In this document: in pieces, positions 38,445-47,852 of the stretch
How the letters are laid out: each line of letters begins with the position of its first letter
How positions within the stretch are numbered: the stretch's first letter is position 1
Assembly (NCBI GenBank): GCA_030528055.1
Contig: JAUMZQ010000008.1
Location: 44,058-108,057 of the forward strand
Direction: 5' to 3'
DNA length: 64,000 nt
DNA from: Streptococcus sp.
GTDB lineage: Bacteria > Bacillota > Bacilli > Lactobacillales > Streptococcaceae
The notes under the pieces: model-generated
The model's input: only the letters and a program-made list of their open reading frames with translations
Database searches by the model: none
What the model was told of the DNA's origin: nothing
Position numbers and translations under genes: made by a program

Positions 38445-39371
38445 ATGCAAAAACTATCAATTATAGTTCCATGCTATAATGAAGAAGAAACTATTTCCTC
38501 ATTTTTAAAGGAACTTCAGAAAATTGAGCAGAGACTTAAAAATCAATTGGTTTTTGATTACATTTTTATTAATGATGGTTCTAAGGACAATACTTTAGTT
38601 ATTTTGCGTGATATTGCTAGTCGCTTTGAAAATGTTCATTATTTATCTTTTTCTCGTAATTTTGGAAAGGAAGCAGCACTTTTAGCTGGTTTAGAAGCAG
38701 CTGATGGAGATTTTATTACTGTTATGGATGCGGATTTGCAGGATCCACCAGAATTACTAGCTGAAATGTATGAAAAAATACAAGAAGGTTTTGATGTAGT
38801 TGGAACACGTAGAGCAGATAGAAAAGGAGAATCTGCAATTCGTTCTTTCTTTTCAAAAATGTTTTATAAACTTATCAACTCTGTTTCAGATACGGCGATG
38901 GTTGATGGAGTGCGTGATTTTCGATTAATGACAAAACAGGTTGTCGACAGTATATTGGAACTGGAAGAAGTAAATCGTTTTTCTAAAGGAATCTTTTCTT
39001 GGGTTGGTTTTGATGTCACTTATATAGCTTATGAAAATAGAGAAAGGGTGGCTGGTGAGACCTCTTGGAATTTTTGGAGCTTGTTGAAATATTCTATGGA
39101 AGGGTTTATTAATTTTTCTGAGGCACCACTCAATTTGTCTCTATTGGCAGGAGGTTTTTCTTTCTTACTATCCCTATTAGGAATTTTTATCATTATTATC
39201 AGAAAATTGACCGTTGGAGGCAGTGTGACGGGCTGGGCTAGTTTAGTTTGTATCATTCTGTTAATGGGGGGATTGCAACTCCTTTCTTTAGGAATTATTG
39301 GGAAATATATTTCTAAGATTTTCCTAGAAACCAAAAAACGTCCAGTTTATATTGTGAAAGAAAAGGGATAA
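38445..39371 (+). CDS. Polyprenyl-phosphate sugar synthase, GtrB/GacI-like GT2
   Basis: 308 residues. The GT2 domain has IVPCYNEEETISSFL, INDGSKDNTL, the DADLQDPPEL metal motif and SRNFGKEAALLAGLEAADG. Two C-terminal transmembrane helices follow (about 232-255 and 265-290). DPM1-type enzymes with this topology load a sugar onto undecaprenyl phosphate. GacI of group A streptococci makes Und-P-GlcNAc for the side chain of the wall polysaccharide. The sugar here is unknown. A GGAGGAG ribosome site precedes it. Confidence 0.88.
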   Translation: MQKLSIIVPCYNEEETISSFLKELQKIEQRLKNQLVFDYIFINDGSKDNTLVILRDIASRFENVHYLSFSRNFGKEAALLAGLEAADGDFITVMDADLQDPPELLAEMYEKIQEGFDVVGTRRADRKGESAIRSFFSKMFYKLINSVSDTAMVDGVRDFRLMTKQVVDSILELEEVNRFSKGIFSWVGFDVTYIAYENRERVAGETSWNFWSLLKYSMEGFINFSEAPLNLSLLAGGFSFLLSLLGIFIIIIRKLTVGGSVTGWASLVCIILLMGGLQLLSLGIIGKYISKIFLETKKRPVYIVKEKG

Positions 39372-39398
39372 GTATTTTTCTTTAAATATTTTGTCTAA

Positions 39399-39423
39399 CA
39401 GCGATCTTTTAGGTCGCTTTTTG
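39399..39423 (+). terminator. Rho-independent terminator after the GtrB/GacI-like gene
   Basis: A short stem AGCGATC/GGTCGCT with a bulge and an AT-rich loop is followed by TTTTTG. Confidence 0.65.
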
Positions 39424-39493
39424 ATATATTAGAACAAATTTCTTTCCTTTAAGATTATTTAAAATTTTTTGATAAAAGTTTCTACGCTTTGGG

Positions 39494-39524
39494 TTGATAT
39501 TATTTTTGTAAAGTATGATATAAT
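39494..39524 (+). promoter_or_regulatory. Promoter of apt
   Basis: TTGATA (39494-39499), 19 bases, TATAAT (39519-39524), the latter with an upstream TG. The apt start codon is 40 bases on. Confidence 0.55.
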
Positions 39525-39563
39525 AGAGAGTAAAAAATTTTTTAATAATATAGAAAGTAAAAC

Positions 39564-40076
39564 ATGAATTTAAAAGATTATATTGCGACTATCGAAGACT
39601 ATCCGCAAGAAGGAATTTTGTTCCGAGATATTAGTCCACTAATGGCAGATGGAAATGCTTATTGCTATGCTATCCGTGAAATTGTTCAGTATGCAACCGA
39701 CAAAGAAATTGATATGATTGTCGGTCCAGAAGCGAGAGGGTTTATTGTAGGCTGTCCAGTCGCTTTTGAACTAGGTATTGGTTTTGCGCCAGTTCGTAAA
39801 CCTGGGAAATTGCCTCGCGAAGTGATTTCATCTGACTATCAAAAAGAATACGGAGTGGACACTTTGACCATGCATGCCGATGCCATTAAACCAGGTCAGC
39901 GAGTACTCGTTGTAGATGACCTTTTGGCAACTGGAGGAACTGTTAAAGCAACTATCGACATGATTGAACGACTAGGTGGAATTGTCGCTGGATGTGCCTT
40001 TTTGATAGAATTAGATGATCTTAAAGGTCGTGAAACGATAGGCGACTATGATTACAAAGTGTTAATTCATTACTAG
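39564..40076 (+). CDS. apt: Adenine phosphoribosyltransferase
   Basis: Salvages adenine with PRPP to AMP. 170 residues, full length, with the type I PRTase motif [18 protein letters not shown] and the flexible-loop RKPGKLPRE. The N-terminus [25 protein letters not shown] is typical. Single gene with its own promoter. Confidence 0.96.
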   Translation: MNLKDYIATIEDYPQEGILFRDISPLMADGNAYCYAIREIVQYATDKEIDMIVGPEARGFIVGCPVAFELGIGFAPVRKPGKLPREVISSDYQKEYGVDTLTMHADAIKPGQRVLVVDDLLATGGTVKATIDMIERLGGIVAGCAFLIELDDLKGRETIGDYDYKVLIHY

Positions 40077-40173
40077 TTAGTTTGTAACTATATCTAGTTA
40101 AAGAAAAAGTATAATTGAAAACTATAACTCCTTCCAGTATAATGAGGATAACAACAATAAAGGAGATGTTTTC

Positions 40174-41115
40174 GTGCCAGTTAAGATTGATAAAAATTTA
40201 CCAGCCGTTGAAATTTTGAGTTCTGAGAATATCTTTGTTATGGACGATAATCGAGCAGAGCACCAAGATATTCGTCCTTTAAATATTTTGATACTCAATC
40301 TTATGCCACAGAAAATGGTAACTGAAACCCAACTCTTGCGTCATCTAGCCAATACTCCTTTGCAACTTAATATTGAATTTTTGTACATGACTTCTCATAC
40401 CTCTAAAACCACTAGAGCAGAGTACATGGAAGCCTTTTATAAAACGTTTGAAGAGATAAAAGTACGTTATTTTGACGGCTTGATTATAACTGGGGCACCT
40501 GTTGAACATATTCCATTTGAATCGGTGGATTATTGGGAAGAATTTGTCCAAATTATTGAATGGTCAAAGAGTCATGTTTATTCAACTCTTCATATTTGTT
40601 GGGGAGCACAAGCTGGACTCTACGCTCGTTATGGAGTGGACAAGTATCGTATGAAACAAAAGTTATCTGGTGTTTATTCTCAAACAACTAAGACCAATCA
40701 CTTATTATTTAGAGGTTTTGATGATGAATTTTTCTCACCACATTCTAGACATACAGAGGTAAAAAAAGAAGATATTCTTAATTTGACCAATTTAGAAATT
40801 CTTTCTGAAGGAGAGAAAACAGGTTTATCTATATTGGCAAGTCGTGATTTACGTGAAATATATAGTTTTGGTCATATGGAGTATGATCGAGATACACTAG
40901 CAAGTGAGTATTTTCGGGATCTTAAAGCAGGTAAAACTCCTCATTTACCAGAAAATTATTTTAAAAATAATGATATAACCAATCGTCCTGTTTTATGTTG
41001 GAGTTTAGCTGCGGCACTCTTTTTCAATAATTGGATTAACTACGCTGTTTACCAAGAAACTCCATTTGACTGGGAAAATCCAGAAAATGATGCGTCCTAT
41101 TTTGCTTTTTTATAA
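40174..41115 (+). CDS. metA: Homoserine O-acetyltransferase MetAA type
   Basis: 313 residues of the MetA (homoserine transsuccinylase-fold) family, catalysing the first step from homoserine to methionine. The nucleophile is Cys142 in HICWGAQAG, the catalytic His lies in [10 protein letters not shown], and residue 111 is Glu ([10 protein letters not shown]). By published work on Bacillus MetA, Glu at this position selects acetyl-CoA and Gly selects succinyl-CoA, so I name it an acetyltransferase. The start is GTG 40174 after AAGGAGATG. dnaD follows eight bases after its stop. Confidence 0.92.
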   Translation: MPVKIDKNLPAVEILSSENIFVMDDNRAEHQDIRPLNILILNLMPQKMVTETQLLRHLANTPLQLNIEFLYMTSHTSKTTRAEYMEAFYKTFEEIKVRYFDGLIITGAPVEHIPFESVDYWEEFVQIIEWSKSHVYSTLHICWGAQAGLYARYGVDKYRMKQKLSGVYSQTTKTNHLLFRGFDDEFFSPHSRHTEVKKEDILNLTNLEILSEGEKTGLSILASRDLREIYSFGHMEYDRDTLASEYFRDLKAGKTPHLPENYFKNNDITNRPVLCWSLAAALFFNNWINYAVYQETPFDWENPENDASYFAFL

Positions 41116-41123
41116 GAGGTGTT

Positions 41124-41801
41124 ATGACATATTTATCAGCTTTCAAATCAGGGAATTTGGTTTTACCAAGTGCCCTGCTTATTCATTTTAAAGAAATTTT
41201 TGATTCAAGTGACGATTTTTTAGTTTGGCAATTTTTTTATTTACAAAATACCACTTCCATAGAAGAAATTGAGGTAGGAAAGATTGCGGAAAATATTGGA
41301 AAAACATTTTCGGAAGTGAATCGTTCAATGACTCATTTAGTTGAAAAGGGTTTATTAGAATATAAAACGATTGAATTAAACGGTGATATCGAAACAATCT
41401 TTGATGCCTCACCAGCTTTGGAAAAATTAGACAATATTTTATCTAGTCATCAAAATTCACAGGATAGAAACTCTTCGTCCAATGATTTGAAAAATCTAGT
41501 AGACACTTTCCAACAAGAGCTTGGTCGTTTGTTAACTCCTTTTGAAATTGAAGATTTGACTAAAACATTCCAAGAAGATCAAGTTGATTCAAGCCTTATT
41601 TTAGTAGCTCTTCGTGAAGCAGTTTTTAATGGGAAAACTAACTGGAAGTACATTCAAGCGATTCTCAGAAATTGGCGACGTGAAGGGATAACGACTCCAG
41701 CTCAAGTGGAAGCTAAACGAGAAGAAAGAGAAGCGGTTGCTCCGCAGAATGTTAAAGTTTCTGCTGATTTTCTTAATGCCATGGATTTATGGAAGGATTA
41801 A
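41124..41801 (+). CDS. dnaD: DnaD domain replication-initiation protein
   Basis: 225 residues with an N-terminal winged-helix DDBH1 domain (about 1-100) and a C-terminal DDBH2 domain (about 125-195) ending NWKYIQAILRNWRREGI, the YxxxIxxxW motif that binds DNA. DnaD takes part in loading the helicase during primosome assembly. The gene is closely behind metA (AGAGGT ribosome site) and upstream of a terminator at 41861. Confidence 0.9.
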   Translation: MTYLSAFKSGNLVLPSALLIHFKEIFDSSDDFLVWQFFYLQNTTSIEEIEVGKIAENIGKTFSEVNRSMTHLVEKGLLEYKTIELNGDIETIFDASPALEKLDNILSSHQNSQDRNSSSNDLKNLVDTFQQELGRLLTPFEIEDLTKTFQEDQVDSSLILVALREAVFNGKTNWKYIQAILRNWRREGITTPAQVEAKREEREAVAPQNVKVSADFLNAMDLWKD

Positions 41802-41860
41802 GAAGCCTTATCTTTTAAAGTTGAGTGTTTAATTATATATGAGAACCAATAAAATAAAGA

Positions 41861-41910
41861 AAGTTTTAAAGCGAGTTTCTTTTAGACTTGTTTTAAAACT
41901 TCCTTTTTTT
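41861..41910 (+). terminator. Rho-independent terminator after dnaD
   Basis: The arms AAGTTTTAAAGCGAGT and ACTTGTTTTAAAACTT pair with few mismatches around a ten-base loop, followed by CCTTTTTTT. Confidence 0.8.
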
Positions 41911-41964
41911 ATACTGTTAAAAATGATATACTGAGAACAGAATGTTTATTAGAAATGAGTAGAT

Positions 41965-42651
41965 ATGCAAAGTAAAATAATTTCAAAACGTCTGAAGAGA
42001 ATTGCTGATTTTGTCCCAAATGGCTCAAGACTACTAGATGTGGGAAGCGATCATGCTTATTTGCCTATTTTTTTGCTACAAGAAAATAAAATTCAACAAG
42101 CTATTGCTGGTGAAGTTGCTATAGGGCCATTTCATTCAGCTGTTAAGAATGTAGCAAATTATGGTTTATCTGACAGAATTCAAGTAAGGTTGGCAGATGG
42201 CTTAGCAGCCTTTAGTGAAGAAGACGGAATTGATGTTATTACTATTGCTGGAATGGGAGGACGCCTTATTAGAGAGATTTTGTCAAAAGAAAAAGAAAAA
42301 TTGTCATCAATGAAGCGTATCATCTTACAACCTAATAACCGAGAAAATGAGCTACGTGAGTGGCTTTCTCAGAACAACTTTAGGATAGTAGCAGAGGATA
42401 TTTTAGAAGAAATGGGAAAGTATTATGAAATGATGGTTGTAGAGATTGGGAAAAAACCACTAAACAATCAGGAAATTTCTTTTGGTCCTTTTTTATTGAA
42501 AGAGAAGTCGTCAGTATTTATAGATAAATGGAAAAAAGAGATAGATAAGTTAGAAAAAGCAGTCGCAAAAATTCCTACAAAGCATGAAGTAGAGCGTTCT
42601 AATTTAATAGAAAAAATAGAAGAAATCAAGGAGATAGTGTATGTTAGCTAG
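41965..42651 (+). CDS. trmK: tRNA (adenine(22)-N1)-methyltransferase TrmK
   Basis: A 228-residue class I SAM methyltransferase. LLDVGSDHAYLPIFL is the SAM-binding motif I, VITIAGMGGRLI carries the conserved MGG, and ILQPNNRENELREWL forms motif IV. A C-terminal coiled coil (about 178-228) matches TrmK of Bacillus, which makes m1A22 in tRNA. It overlaps the start of the Nif3-family gene by 11 bases; the two are a conserved pair. Confidence 0.92.
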   Translation: MQSKIISKRLKRIADFVPNGSRLLDVGSDHAYLPIFLLQENKIQQAIAGEVAIGPFHSAVKNVANYGLSDRIQVRLADGLAAFSEEDGIDVITIAGMGGRLIREILSKEKEKLSSMKRIILQPNNRENELREWLSQNNFRIVAEDILEEMGKYYEMMVVEIGKKPLNNQEISFGPFLLKEKSSVFIDKWKKEIDKLEKAVAKIPTKHEVERSNLIEKIEEIKEIVYVS

Positions 42652-43438
42652 TGATTTTATAGCAAAATATGAAAGATATTGTCCACAAGAATTGTCTATG
42701 GAAGGAGATATTTCAGGTCTGCAAATTGGTACACTTCACAAAGGAATCAGAAAGGTGATGGTGTCCTTGGATATCCGTGAACAAACAGTTCGTGAAGCAG
42801 TTGAAAATAATGTAGACTTAATCATTGTTAAACATGCTCCTATTTTTCATTCAATCAAAGATTTAATAGCAGACAAGCCACAAAACAAATTGTATATTGA
42901 ATTGATAAAACACGATATTGCAGTTTATGTTAGTCATACCAATATTGACGTTGTAACAGATGGGCTCAATGATTGGTTTTGTAGGTTGTTAGAAATTCAA
43001 GAAACAGAATTCTTGGCAGCAACTTCGGACGGACATGGAATTGGCAGAGTAGGAAATATTAGACCACAAACATTTCAGGAATTTGCTTATAAAGTAAAGA
43101 CAGTTTTTGGTTTAGACGCTTTGCGTTTGGTTCTATATGATGATCAACAGTTAAGTAAAGAAATTAATCGTGTGGCTATCTTAGGAGGAAGCGGTCAATC
43201 CTTTTACAAACAGGCTTTAGAAAAACAAGCACAGGTTTATATTACAGGAGATATTTATTATCATACTGCACAAGAAATGTTATCAGACGGGTTGTTAGCT
43301 TTAGATCCTGGTCATTATATCGAGGTATTGTTTGTGGAAGAATTAGCTAAAAAATTTGAAATCTGGAAAACGGAAGAGAATTGGTCAGTGGAAATTCTAA
43401 GAAGCAATGCCTCCACAAATCCATTTAAACATATTTAA
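42641..43438 (+). CDS. Nif3-like dinuclear metal centre hexameric protein
   Basis: 265 residues of the Nif3/YqfO/GTP cyclohydrolase I type 2 family. Metal ligands appear in IVKHAPIFH, YVSHTNIDVV, and near the C-terminus LDPGHYIEVLFVEEL. YITGDIYYHTAQEM is also diagnostic. The family forms a toroidal hexamer with two metals per subunit; the true reaction in streptococci is not established. Start ATG 42641 lies within the end of trmK after AAGGAGAT. Confidence 0.9.
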   Translation: MLASDFIAKYERYCPQELSMEGDISGLQIGTLHKGIRKVMVSLDIREQTVREAVENNVDLIIVKHAPIFHSIKDLIADKPQNKLYIELIKHDIAVYVSHTNIDVVTDGLNDWFCRLLEIQETEFLAATSDGHGIGRVGNIRPQTFQEFAYKVKTVFGLDALRLVLYDDQQLSKEINRVAILGGSGQSFYKQALEKQAQVYITGDIYYHTAQEMLSDGLLALDPGHYIEVLFVEELAKKFEIWKTEENWSVEILRSNASTNPFKHI

Positions 43439-43449
43439 TAGGTGTAGGT

Positions 43450-44550
43450 ATGAAAAAAGTAGCTATTATTGGAGCTGGAATTGTTGGTTCAACATCAGCT
43501 TATTATTTGTCGAAATCTTCCGAGTGGCAAGTAACAGTATTTGACGAAGGAATTGGGCAAGCGACAAAAGCAGCAGCTGGCATCATTAGTCCATGGTTTT
43601 CAAAACGACGTAATAAAGCATGGTATCAAATGGCTCGTTTGGGAGCTGATTTTTATCAGGTTTTAATTCGTGATTTGCAAAAAGATAGTTTTGAGACCGA
43701 TTTTTATCAGCAAACAGGGGTTTATATCCTAAAAAAAGACGAAAGCAAACTATCTGAACTATATGAATTAGCTAGGGCTAGACGCGAACAATCCCCTTTA
43801 ATTGGTGATTTAGATCTTCTATCTCAGTCACAAGTGAGACAGCAGTTCCCTTATTTGAGAGGATTTGATACATTACTTTATGCATCAGGAGGTGCTCGTG
43901 TAGAAGGAGCGCAGTTAACAAAAACGCTACTGGAAGCGAGTCATGCAAAAATCGTTCAGAAACGGGTCTCTTTTAAAAAAACAAGCGATCATTTCTATTT
44001 GATTGAAGGAGAAAAGTTTGATGCCGTCATTTTATCAGCAGGTGCCTGGCTACCAGAACTCTTACAACCATTTAGCTATTTAGTGGATATCAGGCCACAG
44101 AAAGGTCAACTAAGAGACTACAAAACTCATTTGCCGACTGAACAGTATCCAGTTGTGATGCCTGAGGGAGAAATAGATATTATTCCCTTTAATAGTGGTA
44201 AATTTAGTATAGGAGCCACTCATGAAAATGATCAAGGTTATGATTTGCAAATAGATGAAAAACTCCTGTCTGCTATGCAGGAAGAAGCTTCTTTATATTT
44301 TCCGATATTTGATACGGCAAAAGTTCTCGGTTCACGTGTGGGAACACGAGCTTATACTAGTGATTTTTCTCCTTTTTTTGGTGAATGTCCGGAGCTTCCA
44401 AAAGTTTACTTAGCCAGTGGTTTGGGTTCGTCTGGCTTAACGACAGGACCTTTAATTGGGCACCAGTTGGCTCAAATGATATTGGAAAATGATTTGCTGT
44501 TACAACCTAAAGATTACCCAGTAGAAAAATATCTGAAAAAACAACGTTAG
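43450..44550 (+). CDS. FAD-dependent amine/glycine oxidase-like oxidoreductase (DadA family)
   Basis: 366 residues. The Rossmann motif IGAGIVGSTSAYYLSK lies at the N-terminus, AAAGIISPWFSKRRNK near 45-60 is a family-typical contact, and the C-terminal GLGSSGLTTGPLIGHQLAQ contacts FAD. D-amino acid dehydrogenases and glycine oxidases share this fold. It lies 11 bases after the Nif3-family gene, in one operon with trmK. The substrate cannot be deduced. Confidence 0.85.
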   Translation: MKKVAIIGAGIVGSTSAYYLSKSSEWQVTVFDEGIGQATKAAAGIISPWFSKRRNKAWYQMARLGADFYQVLIRDLQKDSFETDFYQQTGVYILKKDESKLSELYELARARREQSPLIGDLDLLSQSQVRQQFPYLRGFDTLLYASGGARVEGAQLTKTLLEASHAKIVQKRVSFKKTSDHFYLIEGEKFDAVILSAGAWLPELLQPFSYLVDIRPQKGQLRDYKTHLPTEQYPVVMPEGEIDIIPFNSGKFSIGATHENDQGYDLQIDEKLLSAMQEEASLYFPIFDTAKVLGSRVGTRAYTSDFSPFFGECPELPKVYLASGLGSSGLTTGPLIGHQLAQMILENDLLLQPKDYPVEKYLKKQR

Positions 44551-44775
44551 TCAATAGAATAGTTTGAAAAAATTTGTTCTAGTTTATTAGTAGTTGCTAA
44601 ATTACGTCATAAAAAACTCATCAAAAATAATTTCTTAGAAAGATTTTATCAGTTTAAGTTTCTTAAAAGCTTTGACTGGTAGAATTTTTTATGTTCTTAA
44701 AAAGGTAGAATAAAGAGCAAGAGAAATTTCATAGATAATTTGGAAACGAAACAGTTTAATTTATCTTCTGTACTT

Positions 44776-44800
44776 GCGAGAAAAAAGACTCGCTATTTTT
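44776..44800 (+). terminator. Weak hairpin before the VTC-domain gene
   Basis: GCGAG and CTCGC flank an A-rich loop and are followed by TATTTTTA. The surrounding gap of 287 bases (44551-44837) otherwise shows nothing I can name. Confidence 0.35.
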
Positions 44801-44837
44801 AAAATATTAAATTACATTGTAGAATGAGGAGTAACAC

Positions 44838-45572
44838 ATGAAACAAAAACAAATTCAAACAAATTTTCAGCGAATTGAAACGAAATACGTTTTAGATATA
44901 GAAACGTTACAAAAGTTAGAAACTGAAATGCACAAATTCTTAATTGAAGATGATTATGCTAGTTCAACTATTTCCAATATTTATTTTGATAATGATGATT
45001 TTCAAATGATTCAGGATTCCATAGCGAGAAGAAATGGTCGAGAAAAAATTCGGATGAGAAGTTATTCGAATGAAATTACTGAGGATAGCCAAGTATTTTT
45101 GGAAATAAAAAAGAAATCAGAAGAAGTCGGCTACAAATATAGATTGGCTTCTAATCCAGTATCAGTTGTAAATTTTGTGAAAAACGCTCAGATAGACGCT
45201 ACGATTTCAGATGAACGAGTACAAAATGAAGTAGAACAATTACAGAATCGTTATCTAGGTTTAAAACCTAAAATGATGATTTCGTATGACCGCTATTCAA
45301 TGAAAGGTTCAAAAGATAAAAAAGTTCGTGTGACAGTGGATTCGAATATCCGTTATCGCGATTATGATTTGGATTTAACTCTAGGTCGTTATGGACTTCC
45401 CTTATTAGATGAAGGAAAAGCCATTATGGAAATAAAAGTTCCAGGAGAATATCCGAATTGGTTGGCTACTATTTTGAACAAATATGGACTGGAAGATCAA
45501 TCTTTTTCTAAGTATGCAAATGCTTATTTAAAGTCAGAAAATAGGATCGTTGAGTTGGTACAAAACAGTTAG
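44838..45572 (+). CDS. VTC-domain (polyphosphate polymerase-like) protein
   Basis: 244 residues, a single tunnel-fold VTC domain. Visible family features are NFQRIETKYVLD at the start, IYFDNDDF, KIRMRSYSN (basic tunnel residues), VFLEIKKKSEEVGYKYR, MMISYDRYSM and the closing IMEIKVPGEYPNWL. In yeast Vtc4 this domain makes polyphosphate from ATP at the vacuole. The bacterial forms are cytoplasmic and of unproven product. It is followed after 16 bases by a DUF4956 membrane protein, the usual genomic partner. Confidence 0.85.
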   Translation: MKQKQIQTNFQRIETKYVLDIETLQKLETEMHKFLIEDDYASSTISNIYFDNDDFQMIQDSIARRNGREKIRMRSYSNEITEDSQVFLEIKKKSEEVGYKYRLASNPVSVVNFVKNAQIDATISDERVQNEVEQLQNRYLGLKPKMMISYDRYSMKGSKDKKVRVTVDSNIRYRDYDLDLTLGRYGLPLLDEGKAIMEIKVPGEYPNWLATILNKYGLEDQSFSKYANAYLKSENRIVELVQNS

Positions 45573-45588
45573 TACGAGGAGGTAAAAT

Positions 45589-46269
45589 TTGGAACAGTTA
45601 TTTAATAGTGTTTATTCAACAACAGATGTTTCAGTTAATCCATTGATGTTGATTATCTCTTTGGTGAGTAGTCTACTCTTAGGAATTATTTTGGCAAAGG
45701 TTTATAAATATAAAACGATTTATACAAAAGAATTCGTTATTACCTTATCTATCTTGCCAATGATTATTTCTTTGATTATTTTTCTTGTCAATGGAAATCT
45801 GGGAACAAGTGTAGCAGTAGCAGGAACATTTAGTTTAATTCGTTTTCGCTCGGCAGCAGGAGGTTCAAAAGAATTATTAGCTATCTTTATGGCTACAGCC
45901 ATTGGTATTGCAACAGGAATGGGGTTTGTTACACTCGCTATTGTTTTTACTCTTTTAATTTCAGGAGTTTTGTATATTTTTGAAAATTTGCAATTTACAG
46001 CAGTCAGTCAAGTTAGGCGTCATGTTGTTATTAGTGTAGCGACAGATTTTGACTATGAACTTATTTTTAATGCTATTTTTTCAGCTAGTTGTAATTTCTC
46101 AGAATTGTCTTCTATCAAGTATATAGCCAACGAAACAATTCAATTAGACTATGTGGTTGATTTGAAATCAAAAGTAAATGATAGTAAGTTTTTACAACAA
46201 TTCTCAAAATACACAGAGGTAGTTGAAATTAATATTTCTAAAATAGCCAAAAAGAAGAAAACTTTATAA
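45589..46269 (+). CDS. DUF4956 family membrane protein
   Basis: 226 residues. Three or four transmembrane helices (about 17-38, 46-65, 75-130) include FSLIRFRSAAGGSKELLAIFMATAIGIATGMG, the conserved core of DUF4956, with an Arg-rich RFRS loop. A cytoplasmic ACT-like tail of about 85 residues follows. The start codon is TTG at 45589, supported by GAGGAGGT six bases upstream. Its constant pairing with VTC-domain proteins suggests a membrane partner for polyphosphate handling; unproven. Confidence 0.82.
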   Translation: MEQLFNSVYSTTDVSVNPLMLIISLVSSLLLGIILAKVYKYKTIYTKEFVITLSILPMIISLIIFLVNGNLGTSVAVAGTFSLIRFRSAAGGSKELLAIFMATAIGIATGMGFVTLAIVFTLLISGVLYIFENLQFTAVSQVRRHVVISVATDFDYELIFNAIFSASCNFSELSSIKYIANETIQLDYVVDLKSKVNDSKFLQQFSKYTEVVEINISKIAKKKKTL

Positions 46270-46273
46270 ATAG

Positions 46274-46305
46274 AAAAAGGGACTGTTTATTAACAGTCTC
46301 TTTAA
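46274..46305. terminator. Bidirectional terminator between the DUF4956 gene and zwf
   Basis: AAAGGGACTGTT and AACAGTCTCTTT (one G-T pair) close a four-base loop, with A- and T-runs on either side for the two converging genes. Confidence 0.85.
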
Positions 46306-46329
46306 TGTGTTGTTTTGAATGACTAGCGG

Positions 46330-47796
46330 TTAGTCTTTATTTTCAGGATTCCATATCCACTGTGCATTGAATTGTTCTAGTAATTCAAAAGAGGCTTGTG
46401 GTCCCATGCTACCAACGGGATATTCATATAAAGGAACTTCGTTTTGAGACCAAAGAGCTTCTATCTGATCAATCAATTCCCAACTAGCTCTCACTTCATC
46501 CCAGTGGCTGAAATTCGTAGAATCGTTATTTAAAACATCATAAATGAGTTTTTCATAAGGATCTGGAGAAGCTCCGGTGGCTGTAGCTTCAGTCTGATAA
46601 TCAAGAGAAATTGGAGATAAATTAAATTGTTCTCCGACTTCTTTTCCATTTATGCTGAGTGAGAATCCTTCTGTTGGTTGGATACAGATAGTCAGGACAT
46701 TGGGTGGTAGTTGTTCATCAAAAATGGAATCCATTTGTTTAAAGACGACATTTACAATGGTTCCTTTTTGAGCGAGACGTTTTCCAGTTCGGAAAAAGAA
46801 AGGAACGTTATGAAATCGTTGGCTATCAATGAAAAATGCTCCAGAAACAAATGTTTCTGTCATAGATTCGGGATTAACATTTGGCTCACTACGGTAAGAT
46901 ATAAACTTTTTCCCGTTTACTTTTCCAGATTTATACTGACCACGGATAAACAGTTTTTTAAGTTCTTCTTGGTTTGGTTCTACCAATCGTTCAAAGACTT
47001 TTATCTTTTCAGAACGGATGTCTTCTTTAGTGAAAGATTTTGGTCTATCCATTGCCAAAAGAGAGAGTAGTTGTAGTGTATGATTTTGTACCATATCTCT
47101 CAAAGCACCAGATTGATCATAGTAGCCACCGCGTTCTTCGACACCTAGTTTTTCAGCAAAAGTAATCTGAATATTATCAATATAGTCATGATTCCAGATC
47201 GTTTCGAAAAATAGATTGGCAAAACGAATGGCAAAAATATTTTGAATCATTTCTTTTCCTAGATAGTGATCAATTCGGAAAATTTGTTCTTCATTAAAGG
47301 TAGCTAAAAGTTCATTATTGAGTTGACTGGCTGTTGTGAGATCCGTTCCAAAAGGTTTCTCAACAATCAGTCGTTCAAAACCTTGACCATCCACAATATT
47401 TTGTGATTTTAAATGCTTGGCAATCGTTCCAAAAAACTGTGGAGCCATAGATAAGAAAAAGAGTTTATTGTGATTAGCTTGGTATTGCTGATCTAGTTTT
47501 TGTTGTAATTTTCTAAGTTCAATATAGTGCTCGGTATCTTGTACATCATGGCTCTGATAGTAAAAATGACTAGCAAATTCTTGAGCTTGTTCAGGGCTAT
47601 CTGAGAGTTCGATAATGGATTCTACAACAACCGACTCAAAATATTCTTTACTCCAAGGTCTGCGAGCTGTCCCGATAACAGCAAAATGCTTGGAAAGATT
47701 TCTAGATTTGTAAAGTCGAAAGAGTGAAGGATAGAGCTTTCTTTTAGCCAAATCCCCGCTAGCACCGAAAATTGTAACAATAACTCTTGATGACAT
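46330..47796 (-). CDS. zwf: Glucose-6-phosphate 1-dehydrogenase
   Basis: 488 residues. The NADP-binding GASGDLAKRKLYPSLF lies at the N-terminus, the substrate motif RIDHYLGKEMIQN carries the catalytic His neighbourhood, and EKPFGTD is conserved. It catalyses the oxidation of glucose-6-phosphate that opens the oxidative pentose phosphate pathway and makes NADPH, which the FNR at 183-1151 could use. Single gene. Confidence 0.96.
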   Translation of the reverse strand: MSSRVIVTIFGASGDLAKRKLYPSLFRLYKSRNLSKHFAVIGTARRPWSKEYFESVVVESIIELSDSPEQAQEFASHFYYQSHDVQDTEHYIELRKLQQKLDQQYQANHNKLFFLSMAPQFFGTIAKHLKSQNIVDGQGFERLIVEKPFGTDLTTASQLNNELLATFNEEQIFRIDHYLGKEMIQNIFAIRFANLFFETIWNHDYIDNIQITFAEKLGVEERGGYYDQSGALRDMVQNHTLQLLSLLAMDRPKSFTKEDIRSEKIKVFERLVEPNQEELKKLFIRGQYKSGKVNGKKFISYRSEPNVNPESMTETFVSGAFFIDSQRFHNVPFFFRTGKRLAQKGTIVNVVFKQMDSIFDEQLPPNVLTICIQPTEGFSLSINGKEVGEQFNLSPISLDYQTEATATGASPDPYEKLIYDVLNNDSTNFSHWDEVRASWELIDQIEALWSQNEVPLYEYPVGSMGPQASFELLEQFNAQWIWNPENKD

Positions 47797-47852
47797 GATA
47801 ATACACTACCTAATCTCTAAAATATAGTTGATTTTATTTTACCATAACTTGC

